The notes under the pieces: generated by a model
What the model was told of the DNA's origin: nothing
What the model saw: only the letters and a program-made list of their open reading frames with translations
The model's database searches: none
Shown here: positions 6,833 through 13,893 of the stretch, one piece after another
Layout of the letters: every line of letters starts with the position of its first letter
Position numbering within the stretch: the stretch's first letter is position 1
Assembly (NCBI GenBank): GCA_964485235.1
Contig: CAZAIO010000065.1
Span: 1-15,562 of the forward strand
Source: CAZAIO01 sp964485235
GTDB lineage: Bacteria; Chloroflexota; Dehalococcoidia; GIF9; UBA5629
Length of the DNA: 15,562 nt
Direction of reading: 5' to 3'
Program-made: the position numbers and the translations under genes

Positions 6833-8620
6833 TTAACGTATCGTTATTGCATCCAGACGGCATACGGTTGTACAGAGGCCGCATCGTATACATTTCTGAG
6901 GGTCGATATAATGTACCTCTTTCAGTTGTCCGGTAATAGCTTCCGACGCACAATATTTTTTGCAAAGCCCGCATCCCCTGCATTTATCCGTAACAATTTC
7001 ATACGTAATTAACGCCTGGCACTTCTTTGCCGGGCATTTTCTGTCTTTTATGTGGGCTTCGTACTCATCGTGAAAATATCTGATAGTGGTCAATACCGGG
7101 TTCGGGGCACTCTGTCCAAGTGCACAAAGCGATGCCTTCTTCACATTAGCGGCTAACTCATCAAGCGTGTCGAGGTCATCTTCTTTACCGTTGCCGTTGG
7201 TTATTCTTTCGAGTGTCTCCAGCATACGGAGCGTACCGATCCTGCAGAACGTACATTTGCCGCACGATTCATCCTGAGTGAAAGTCAAAAAGAACTTGGC
7301 AACATCTACCATACAGGCGCTCTCGTCCATTACGATAAGCCCTCCGGAACCCATAATAGCTCCGGTCTTATTTACGGATTCGTAGTCCACGGGTGTATCA
7401 GACATGCTCGCGGGGATAATGCCACCCGAGGGACCACCCATCTGGACTCCTTTGAACTCCAGCCCGCTCGACGTGCCGCCGCCGATATCGAACACTATCT
7501 CCTTAAGTGGAATCCCCATAGGTACTTCCACCAGACCGCTGCGGGCCACCTTGCCTGCAAGGGCAAATACTTTGGTTCCTGTGCTCTTTTCGGTGCCGTA
7601 CACTTTATATGCCGCAGCGCCGTTTTGTATAATCCAGGCGATATTCGCCAGAGTTTCCACATTGTTGATATTTGTTGGTTTCCCCCACAATCCGGAATAA
7701 GCCGGGAAAGGCGGACGTAAACGAGGCATTCCTCTCTTTCCCTCTATCGACATTATGAGTGCTGTCTCTTCGCCACAGACAAAAGCTCCTGCGCCCTGTC
7801 GTATACTCAATTCAAAATTAAATTCATGACCCAGAATAGTATGACCTAAAAATCCACGTTCCCTTGCCTGTGCCAGCGCCACTTCCAGTCGCCGGATAGC
7901 CAGGGGATATTCAGCGCGGACATACAAATACCCTTCAGAGGCTCCTATCGCATAGCCCGCTATCAACATGCCTTCGATCACGCTATGGGGGTCGCTTTCC
8001 AGAACGCTCCGGTCCATGAACGCCCCGGGGTCGCCTTCATCAGCGTTGCAGATGACATATTTCTGTGCACCGTCAGACTTGCGGGCAAAGCCCCATTTAA
8101 CTCCTGTCGGGAACCCGGCCCCACCCCTTCCGCGCAGACCTGATCCGGTAATTTCATCGATCACCTGCTGAGGTGAAAGCTCGTTCAACATTTTTCGCAA
8201 TGCAGCATAGCCACCGGCATCCATATAATCATCTATAGACTCCGGATCTATCAGGCCGCAGTTACGCAGTACAATCCTTTTCTGTTTATCCAGAAAACCT
8301 CTCAGTTCCTCATCCGGAATGAGCAGTTCCGCCACAGGAACACCATTTATCAAATGTTCCTCGACTATACGTCCTGTATGCTCAGGCGTTACATGGGAAT
8401 AAAACAGGCGTTTTCCATCCGGAGTAGCGATGTCGACAAGCACTTCGTTGTAGCACATACCCATACATCCCGTACGTTTTAGTTCAATGTCATGTAATTC
8501 ATGACGTTCAATATCAGCTTTTAAAGCATCGTAGACCTTTTTACCACCGGCAGCCAGACCGCACGAAGCGAGCCCGACCCGTACAACCGTTTTAATACTG
8601 TCATTCCTGTCTGAACACAT
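6833..8620 (-). CDS. NuoF/HydB-like NADH-binding FMN iron-sulfur subunit
   Basis: A 595-residue subunit that takes up or delivers electrons as NADH through FMN. Residues 1-100 form a thioredoxin-like domain with Cys20, Cys52 and Cys56; the fourth ligand usual for a [2Fe-2S] cluster seems absent. The FMN/NADH core has GLRGRGGAGFPTG (161-173), CNADEGDPGAF (191-201) and GAGAFVCGEETAL (276-288). An SLBB-like part follows (about 345-430), then the N3-type [4Fe-4S] site Cys453/456/459/499. A CPAKKC motif (529-534) precedes a C-terminal two-[4Fe-4S] ferredoxin domain, Cys547/550/553/557 and 577/580/583/587. The ferredoxin tail distinguishes it from plain complex I NuoF and matches HydB/HndC-type subunits of bifurcating hydrogenases and formate dehydrogenases. 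The start is the ATG at 8620 with AGAGG 8 bp upstream. It lies 15 bp after the NuoE-like gene, and the next gene's ribosome binding site overlaps its stop. Confidence 0.95.
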   Translation of the reverse strand: MCSDRNDSIKTVVRVGLASCGLAAGGKKVYDALKADIERHELHDIELKRTGCMGMCYNEVLVDIATPDGKRLFYSHVTPEHTGRIVEEHLINGVPVAELLIPDEELRGFLDKQKRIVLRNCGLIDPESIDDYMDAGGYAALRKMLNELSPQQVIDEITGSGLRGRGGAGFPTGVKWGFARKSDGAQKYVICNADEGDPGAFMDRSVLESDPHSVIEGMLIAGYAIGASEGYLYVRAEYPLAIRRLEVALAQARERGFLGHTILGHEFNFELSIRQGAGAFVCGEETALIMSIEGKRGMPRLRPPFPAYSGLWGKPTNINNVETLANIAWIIQNGAAAYKVYGTEKSTGTKVFALAGKVARSGLVEVPMGIPLKEIVFDIGGGTSSGLEFKGVQMGGPSGGIIPASMSDTPVDYESVNKTGAIMGSGGLIVMDESACMVDVAKFFLTFTQDESCGKCTFCRIGTLRMLETLERITNGNGKEDDLDTLDELAANVKKASLCALGQSAPNPVLTTIRYFHDEYEAHIKDRKCPAKKCQALITYEIVTDKCRGCGLCKKYCASEAITGQLKEVHYIDPQKCIRCGLCTTVCRLDAITIR

Positions 8621-8635
8621 TTATTTACCTCTTTT

Positions 8636-9145
8636 TTATTCTACAGGTTGAGACTCCTCTGCTTTCTTCAGCGTATCAGCGATATTATCCACGTCCTTAG
8701 AAGAAAGCCTGCCGTGTACTTCATCGTCTACCATAACGCAGGGAGCAAGGCTACAGCATCCGAGACAGGCGACACGTTCTACCGTGATCAATCCGTCGGG
8801 ACTGGTCTCACCCTCCCCGGCTCCCGTGGCATGGGCAAGCGAATGTGCAATTTTTTCAGCGCCGTTCAGATGACATGCAGTTCCGTGACATACTTTAATA
8901 ACATGTTTACCTACTGGTTGAAGTCTGAATTGTGAATAGAATGTAACTATTCCGTATATATCGCTGGCCGATACGGCTATGTTTTCGGAAATACGCGTTA
9001 TTGCCACAGGCGGAACATAACCGTATGCATCCTGTATCTCCTGCAAGATTGGGATAACCGCTCCGGGCTGGACATTATGTTTGTGAACGATAGCATCAAT
9101 CAGAGTAAAACCAGGTTTTTCTCCAACCTTGCTCTCAACAACCAT
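8636..9145 (-). CDS. NuoE/HydC-like [2Fe-2S] thioredoxin-fold subunit
   Basis: A 169-residue protein of the complex I 24-kDa type. An N-terminal helical part (about 10-75) includes GAVIPILQEIQDAYGYVP and IYGIVTFYSQF. A thioredoxin-like [2Fe-2S] domain follows with the classical ligands Cys86-x4-Cys91 and Cys127-x3-Cys131. Two extra cysteines (130 and 136) lie close to the second pair. NuoE-type subunits form a tight pair with NuoF-type subunits and hold an off-path [2Fe-2S] cluster near FMN; in electron-bifurcating HydABC-type enzymes the same pair is conserved. The start is the ATG at 9145 with a near-perfect AAGGAGG 4 bp upstream. It is the second gene of the operon, 58 bp after the RAM-domain gene and 15 bp before its NuoF-like partner. 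Confidence 0.94.
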   Translation of the reverse strand: MVVESKVGEKPGFTLIDAIVHKHNVQPGAVIPILQEIQDAYGYVPPVAITRISENIAVSASDIYGIVTFYSQFRLQPVGKHVIKVCHGTACHLNGAEKIAHSLAHATGAGEGETSPDGLITVERVACLGCCSLAPCVMVDDEVHGRLSSKDVDNIADTLKKAEESQPVE

Positions 9146-9203
9146 GGTACCTCCTTTTCATTGAACAGATATTTAGATTCCGGCTTTACAGTACGGTCCC
9201 GGG

Positions 9204-9512
9204 CTATACACCGGTATGCGCCAGTGCCTGAAGCAGCTCTTTCTTTGAAGCCCTGTGGCGTTCGAACATACTGACAATTCTCAATATCTCCATATTCTTC
9301 ACCCAGTTCTTCTCACGGATCTTGGTTGCAATCGCTTCAACGGTTACCGGTGCATCTATCATGACAATCATGTCATGGTGACCGATAACCGGGTCGGCAA
9401 AGTCTACGCCCGGCATATCTTCCAATTCCCTTAACTCTTTCACAAATTCCTGTTGTTCGNNNNNNNNNNTTTCATCATCGACATCTATCATTAAATATGC
9501 TCTAAGTCCCAT
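9204..9512 (-). CDS. Stand-alone Lrp/AsnC ligand-binding (RAM) domain protein, interrupted by assembly gap
   Basis: A protein of about 102 residues starting GLRAYLMIDVDDE, with ELEDMPGVDFADPVIGHHDMIVMIDAP in the middle and VKNMEILRIVSMFERHR towards the end. The beta-alpha-beta-beta-alpha-beta pattern, the GxxDMIV-like turn and the length of about 100 residues fit the Lrp/AsnC effector-binding domain. There is no HTH, so it cannot bind DNA as Lrp does; such SMART/RAM stand-alone proteins usually form oligomers that bind amino acids. The start is the ATG at 9512 with AAAGGAG 7 bp upstream; an upstream extension to 9548 is unlikely. Ten Ns (9460-9469) fall in the coding sequence about 14 codons in. 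The frame is open across them if the gap is truly ten bases. It is the first gene of the operon and may sense a metabolite linked to its redox reaction. Confidence 0.75.
   Translation of the reverse strand: MGLRAYLMIDVDDEXXXXEQQEFVKELRELEDMPGVDFADPVIGHHDMIVMIDAPVTVEAIATKIREKNWVKNMEILRIVSMFERHRASKKELLQALAHTGV
9460..9469. other. assembly gap (10 N)
   Basis: Ten consecutive undetermined bases lie inside the RAM-domain gene. Fixed-length N runs are often scaffolding placeholders, so the true distance may differ. Confidence 0.99.
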
Positions 9513-9625
9513 TGTTTTTCTCCTTTCTTTTTGATTACAGTAAACCACGACAGGGTTGCTTCATACATCCGTATGCTTTCTAATCATCCGATACCGATTT
9601 CCACAACAATTTTTTTAAAAACCTC

Positions 9626-9668
9626 GGTAATTTCCACCAGATACCACCGTAACTTTCAGTAATTACCG
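9626..9668. promoter_or_regulatory. candidate operator: phased GTAAyTTtC repeats in the divergent intergenic region
   Basis: Three related octamers or nonamers lie in the same orientation: GTAATTTC (9627), GTAACTTTC (9649) and GTAATTACC (9659), with start-to-start spacings of 22 and 10 bp, close to two turns and one turn of DNA. The outer units also form an inverted repeat, CGGTAATT (9625-9632) with AATTACCG (9661-9668). The region lies between the iron-sulfur operon and the two-component genes, upstream of the candidate -35 at 9693. This position suits an activator such as the NarL-type regulator encoded next door. The regulator identity is inferred. Confidence 0.4.
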
Positions 9669-9692
9669 CATGCGTATCTGCACATTATCACG

Positions 9693-9721
9693 TTGAAGAA
9701 AATACTTATATGGACTAATAT
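9693..9721 (+). promoter_or_regulatory. candidate promoter of the two-component operon
   Basis: TTGAAG (9693-9698) and TAATAT (9716-9721) are separated by 17 bp, about 55 bp before the response-regulator start. The match is moderate; TATAGT at 9719-9724 is an alternative -10. Confidence 0.4.
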
Positions 9722-9775
9722 AGTGTTGTTTTTGCCGCCGGTACTGCATGAAATCATTGATAGGATGGAGCGTCA

Positions 9776-10474
9776 ATGAAAAAAATCAGCATTCTTCTTG
9801 CCGAGGATCATGTAATAGTACGGGAAAGCATCAGGCAATCGCTGGAACGTGAGCCGAACTTTGTTGTGGTCGGCGAGGCGGGAAACGGCGAAGAAGCGGT
9901 ACGCATGGCAAAAAAACTCAACCCCTCGGTTATTATCATGGATATCTCCCTCCCCAATATCAACGGTATCGAAGCGACAAAACAGATAAAAGCTTCACAA
10001 CCATCCTCGATAATACTGGTGCTAACGGCATATGATTACGAGCAGTATATATTTCCTCTCCTCGAAGCGGGTGCAGCAGGTTACCTTCTAAAAGATATCA
10101 GCAGCCGTGAGCTTATTAACGCAATTCAGACGGTATATAGAGGAGAAGCGGTACTCCACCCTGCGATAGCCCGTAAAGTCCTGGAAAGGTTCAAACAAAG
10201 TAAGACCGAACTGGAGAAAGTCCACTATACTGATGTGCTTACGGAAAGAGAGACTGTGGTACTGAAAATGGCGGCGAAAGGAATGAGCAACATCGAGATA
10301 GCCGAAGCATTATATCTAAGCGTCAGGACCATAGAAAGTCATCTTGGAAGTATTTTCAATAAACTCAGTGTAGGGTCCCGTACCGAGGCGGTGATAGAAG
10401 CCATGCGCAAAGGATGGTTCACACTGGAAGAACTGACGCAGTATTATCCCGACGATAAAACCAGGAAAACATGA
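9776..10474 (+). CDS. NarL/FixJ-family response regulator
   Basis: A 232-residue DNA-binding response regulator. The receiver domain (1-120) has the acidic pair Glu10/Asp11, phospho-acceptor Asp56 in VIIMDISLPN, Thr84 in LVLTA and Lys106 in GYLLKD. A linker of about 35 residues leads to a LuxR-type HTH (about 160-218), with LTERETVVLKMAAKGMSNIE and YLSVRTIESHLGSIFNKLSV covering scaffold and recognition helices. On phosphorylation such regulators dimerise and bind paired short sites upstream of promoters. The start is the ATG at 9776 with GGATGGAG about 5 bp upstream. It overlaps the sensor kinase gene by 4 bp (ATGA), implying translational coupling. It is divergent from the iron-sulfur operon, a likely but unproven target. 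Confidence 0.96.
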   Translation: MKKISILLAEDHVIVRESIRQSLEREPNFVVVGEAGNGEEAVRMAKKLNPSVIIMDISLPNINGIEATKQIKASQPSSIILVLTAYDYEQYIFPLLEAGAAGYLLKDISSRELINAIQTVYRGEAVLHPAIARKVLERFKQSKTELEKVHYTDVLTERETVVLKMAAKGMSNIEIAEALYLSVRTIESHLGSIFNKLSVGSRTEAVIEAMRKGWFTLEELTQYYPDDKTRKT

Positions 10475-11946
10475 ATAAAAGAGTTTATCCGACGAGATTC
10501 ATCCCCGGTTTTATGCGAAAATATCATTTCTGGGTGATAGTAGCATTGTTCACTATTATCATAGTCCTGCACTACCCGCAACAACTTCATCTCTGGGCTA
10601 TAGATGCCTTTTCTTCACACATGGGGCTGACGCGGCATGCCGTAGAAAGGGTCTTTTTACTTATACCTGTCATGTATACCGGCTATATCTTCGGTGTATG
10701 GGCAGGTGTGGGAAGCCTTGCAATCGCAGTGCTTATTATGCTCCCGAGGACCCTGTTTATTTCGTCCACCCCGGCCGATGCTACATTTGAAACCCTGTTT
10801 GTCATTGTTGCGGGCGGAATAGCAAACGTTTGGCTTTACGTATATCACAATACGCTATCCCAGCGGCACAGGGTAGAGGAAATGCTATCGAATATAATAA
10901 ACAGTTCCTCCATTCCCTCATTCGTAATAGATAAAAACCACAAAGTAACACACTGGAATACGGCAATCGAAGCGCTTTACGGTGTAAAAAAAGAGGAGAT
11001 GATTGGAACCAGCGATCAATGGAGAGCATTCTACGGGAAAAAAAGACCGACCATGGCCGACATGATGGTAGACGGTGCAACCCAGGAGGAAATCGAATCA
11101 TATTATGCAGAGCTTTTCAAAAAAAGCAACCTTATCGAGGGTGCTTATGAAGCGGAGCAGTTTTTCTCTGCGCTGGGGCGTAATGGCATGTGGCTCCATT
11201 TTACAGCCAGTCCGTTAAAAGATAAAAACGGTGAAATTATAGGTGCGATTGAGACTCTCTCAGATATTTCGGAGCGCATAGAAGCGGAGAAAAACCTGCA
11301 AAACTATTTAAAAGAAATTACCAGGGCACAGGAAGAAGAACGTAAACGCATAGCCCGCGAACTCCACGATGATACCGCACAAAATTTAATCGCCCTCCTG
11401 CATCAGCTTGAGAACCTGCTCAATGAAAAAAATAACATGCCTATGAAAGAAGCACAGGCATTATGGGGCATTTATGAACGCATAAGGGATATACTGCACG
11501 AAGTACGGCATTTCAGCCGCGACCTGAGGCCATCCATAATCGACGACCTGGGCTTGCTTCCCGCACTGGAATGGGTAACTGATGAGATTAAGCGGACATA
11601 CTGGGTGGATGTTACACTGACTATAAGCGGGGATGAGAGGCGATTGCTGCCGGAAGCGGAGCTTTTACTTTTTCGCGTTGTACAGGAAGCACTTCGAAAT
11701 ATAGCGAGGCATGCCAGGGCGACAAAGTCAGATGTAATCGTGGAGTTCCATAAAAACAAGATAACCCTGATTGTTAAAGACGACGGCATAGGATTTCAAC
11801 CCCCTGAAAACCTGGGAGCTTTGCCGCATATGGGAAAACTGGGAATCATCGGAATGCAGGAGCGGGTAAAGCTTATGGATGGATCGCTGCTGCTTGAGTC
11901 CTCCCCCGGTAAAGGCACTAAAGTGATGGTGGAAGTCCCCATATAG
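10471..11946 (+). CDS. Membrane-bound PAS-domain sensor histidine kinase (HisKA_3/NarX-like)
   Basis: A 491-residue sensor kinase. The N-terminal membrane part (about 18-126) has three or four hydrophobic helices, at about 20-35, 60-77, 78-95 and 106-126, with little outside the membrane except a loop at 36-58. A PAS domain follows (about 135-266), running from IINSSSIPSFVIDKNHKVTHWN to GEIIGAIETLSDISER. A short coiled coil leads to the HisKA_3 dimerisation domain with the motif RKRIARELHDDTAQ; His299 is the predicted phosphorylation site. The ATPase domain (about 393-491) shows the N box at EALRN (407-410), DDGIGF (437-442) and GIIGMQER (458-465). The cue is unknown; the PAS domain shows no obvious heme or Fe-S ligand motif. 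It should phosphorylate the response regulator whose gene it overlaps. Confidence 0.95.
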   Translation: MNKRVYPTRFIPGFMRKYHFWVIVALFTIIIVLHYPQQLHLWAIDAFSSHMGLTRHAVERVFLLIPVMYTGYIFGVWAGVGSLAIAVLIMLPRTLFISSTPADATFETLFVIVAGGIANVWLYVYHNTLSQRHRVEEMLSNIINSSSIPSFVIDKNHKVTHWNTAIEALYGVKKEEMIGTSDQWRAFYGKKRPTMADMMVDGATQEEIESYYAELFKKSNLIEGAYEAEQFFSALGRNGMWLHFTASPLKDKNGEIIGAIETLSDISERIEAEKNLQNYLKEITRAQEEERKRIARELHDDTAQNLIALLHQLENLLNEKNNMPMKEAQALWGIYERIRDILHEVRHFSRDLRPSIIDDLGLLPALEWVTDEIKRTYWVDVTLTISGDERRLLPEAELLLFRVVQEALRNIARHARATKSDVIVEFHKNKITLIVKDDGIGFQPPENLGALPHMGKLGIIGMQERVKLMDGSLLLESSPGKGTKVMVEVPI

Positions 11947-12272
11947 ACCTATTGTTTACTTATATCCGTACCGCTTCATCCCGTAACTTCTTTCTTCCCG
12001 CCTTATATCTTTATTCTATCCGTGTATTATCGTCTATATGACCTAATTCCCATGACTAAAGTTCCGTCAAAATTATACATTGTTACGTTCAAAATAGGGG
12101 TGACAGAAAGCTTGAAACAGGTAATAATTCATATTATTAACAGGAGGGCATCCCTGAACCGGTTATTTCTATTGACGTATATTCGGTATACCGGCGAATT
12201 TCGGTTTGTCGTAAATCATTGTACTCCCGGTCAGGTAAAGCAGCCTGTTGAAAAGTTATTCCGGGTAAGACG
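11947..12272. other. intergenic stretch without a convincing gene
   Basis: No recognisable gene, RNA or strong terminator is seen after the sensor kinase. A GTG-started frame (12022-12291) and an opposite ATG frame (12137-12373) overlap here, but neither looks protein-like. Small items are an AGGAGGG at 12142-12148 without a good start after it, and the perfect palindrome CGGTATACCG near 12184-12193. Confidence 0.5.
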
Positions 12273-12470
12273 ATGGTTAAAACAAGAATAAAATTGACCG
12301 GTCTGAATATTAACAGGACAAATGTCTTTACTTTTGCCGGTGAGGTATGGAAAGCATTAAACGATTCAGACATGCCCGAACAGGCAGCTTCGTTCGTGAA
12401 AAAGTTATCCGAATGTCATAATGAAGATGAAGCGCTGGAAGTGGTAAAAATATACGTAGATATCTCCTAG
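12273..12470 (+). CDS. Small soluble protein (65 aa), unknown function
   Basis: No family is recognised with certainty. The 65-residue product has a basic, beta-like start (VKTRIKLTGLNINRT), then amphipathic helical segments NVFTFAGEVWKALNDSD (17-33), MPEQAASFVKKLSECH (34-49) and EDEALEVVKIYVDIS (51-65). Regular heptad-like spacing of Phe, Val, Leu and Ile suggests a compact helical fold. The protein-like composition contrasts with the frames overlapping it on either strand. The ribosome binding site is weak (GGGTAAG 3-4 bp before ATG). It may be monocistronic or a tail gene of the two-component transcript, 326 bp downstream of the kinase. Confidence 0.55.
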   Translation: MVKTRIKLTGLNINRTNVFTFAGEVWKALNDSDMPEQAASFVKKLSECHNEDEALEVVKIYVDIS

Positions 12471-12589
12471 CTTAAACTCATGCCTGTGTTTATTCAGTCA
12501 TAACCTTCCCTTATACACTGCTTTTGTAAAAACATTTCACTCAATCCGTTTATATGTTCCATCAGATATCGAGCGTTATCGACGAATGT

Positions 12590-13633
12590 CTAGAATTGAA
12601 TCCGGTCTATCAGGGTATAGACATCTTTTTCCGGAGGCTGGTTAGGTAGCCAGTCCGGAAACCAGCTATTAACGAGCAGTCTCATAGGCTCTTCCGGAAG
12701 GCCTTCTGTAAATGTCTGTATGCGTTGGTCGTCAAAATAGAAATCGAGCTTGCCGGGATAGTAATCGATCCGGTATTCATGATATTCCCGGCTCGGATCG
12801 GTCTTTAATTTTTTCCTATCCGTGCCGGTCATTACGCCTCCTGACCACACAGTACATGCAATGTACCAGTTATCCTCATAATACAATTCTATATCTATCT
12901 CATCACCGCTGCCGTCCGTACCGTAATAGAGAAAGAAACCGGTTACCAGCCCTGCCAGAGACGGCACCTGCATGCGCGCTCTGTAAGTCCCGTAAAGAAA
13001 ACTCCCTGCGGTACCGAACTCCCCCCCGTTCATAGTATGTGCCGGGATTTTAATCCTCGCAATACCATTCTCGACATCCACATTATCAGGTTCGAAGACG
13101 GTCTTGCCCAGGCTGTGGTCGCTTTTCTTCCATATCTTTCCGTTGAATTTATCGAACTCCCCGGTATACCGCAGGACCTGAAAAGATGCTTCTGCTTCTC
13201 TGTACTGTATCCGGATGGCATCGATAGTATCGGGTTCGGCATCCCATATTGCCATTGCAACAGTATAATAACCGGTTATAAAAGCGGTCTCCGGTACAAT
13301 CCAGGTCTTTTCCTGCAAAGGTGAAATCTCTCCCGGTTCAAGCATTACCGGATGAGCATCCACGTCATATCGCTCACCGTTTTGACTCAGAACACTATAG
13401 CCAATCCAGAAAGGCCATGAGTCTTTTCCGGTATTTTTAATCTGTAAAGCTGAGGCCACGCTGTCCCCGGGATAATACGTACCGGTTGCCGGCTCGAAGC
13501 TGACTATCACGGCATCTACCGCTGGTACCTGCTGTACAATCTCCCTTCTACAGGATGCAGGAGCAATAGACAAGAATATAATAATGCCCGCGGCAAATAT
13601 ATATAACAGTTTATTACGGCTTTCTATCAACAA
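12590..13633 (-). CDS. Secreted GH16-like beta-glycanase lipoprotein
   Basis: A 347-residue exported protein. A signal sequence (1-27) ends at IAPASC, with Cys28 as possible lipid-anchor residue; the box is not fully canonical (Pro at -3). An immunoglobulin-like domain (about 36-155) includes YYPGDSVASALQIKNTG and TGYYTVAMAIWD. A GH16 beta-jelly-roll follows (about 157-347), with catalytic motif DEIDIE at 244-249: Glu245 as nucleophile, Asp247 as helper, Glu249 as acid/base. GH16 enzymes cleave beta-1,3/1,4-glucans, galactans or related polymers; the substrate cannot be read from sequence. The start is TTG at 13633, placed by AAAGGA 5 bp upstream; a second TTG follows directly and there is no ATG nearby. 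It lies near a deacetylase and a processive glycosyltransferase, which suggests trimming or release of an extracellular polysaccharide. Confidence 0.88.
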   Translation of the reverse strand: MLIESRNKLLYIFAAGIIIFLSIAPASCRREIVQQVPAVDAVIVSFEPATGTYYPGDSVASALQIKNTGKDSWPFWIGYSVLSQNGERYDVDAHPVMLEPGEISPLQEKTWIVPETAFITGYYTVAMAIWDAEPDTIDAIRIQYREAEASFQVLRYTGEFDKFNGKIWKKSDHSLGKTVFEPDNVDVENGIARIKIPAHTMNGGEFGTAGSFLYGTYRARMQVPSLAGLVTGFFLYYGTDGSGDEIDIELYYEDNWYIACTVWSGGVMTGTDRKKLKTDPSREYHEYRIDYYPGKLDFYFDDQRIQTFTEGLPEEPMRLLVNSWFPDWLPNQPPEKDVYTLIDRIQF

Positions 13634-13658
13634 TCCAATCCTTTACACTAATATTTAA

Positions 13659-13687
13659 ATAATATATCAAGGCCCCCCGTTCGCCAA
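13659..13687 (-). promoter_or_regulatory. candidate promoter of the GH16 gene
   Basis: On the - strand TTGGCG (13687-13682) is followed after 17 bp by TATTAT (13664-13659). Transcription would start near 13652, giving a leader of about 19 nt that just includes the AAAGGA ribosome binding site. The close fit supports the TTG start at 13633. Confidence 0.5.
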
Positions 13688-13893
13688 ATAAATGCGTATC
13701 GCCAGACCGCGTTTTTCTCGTTATAAGTATCAATTCCGGCTTGAAGTATCGATTATCCAGTACTATTGTCATCCACTGATTAGCCCCTATGGGCGATGTC
13801 TTCTTCAGCAGTTTACGTTACATTTAAATACGGGCGATATATAAATATATATATTTTCAGATGTCCTGAACTCGCTTGAAATATAAATGTAGA

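Noticed and set aside
12022..12373. Overlapping frames on both strands before the small unknown gene (12022-12291 + and 12137-12373 -)
   Set aside because: The + frame starts with GTG and shows no fold-like pattern; the - frame is largely antisense to the 65-residue gene. Neither has a convincing ribosome binding site.
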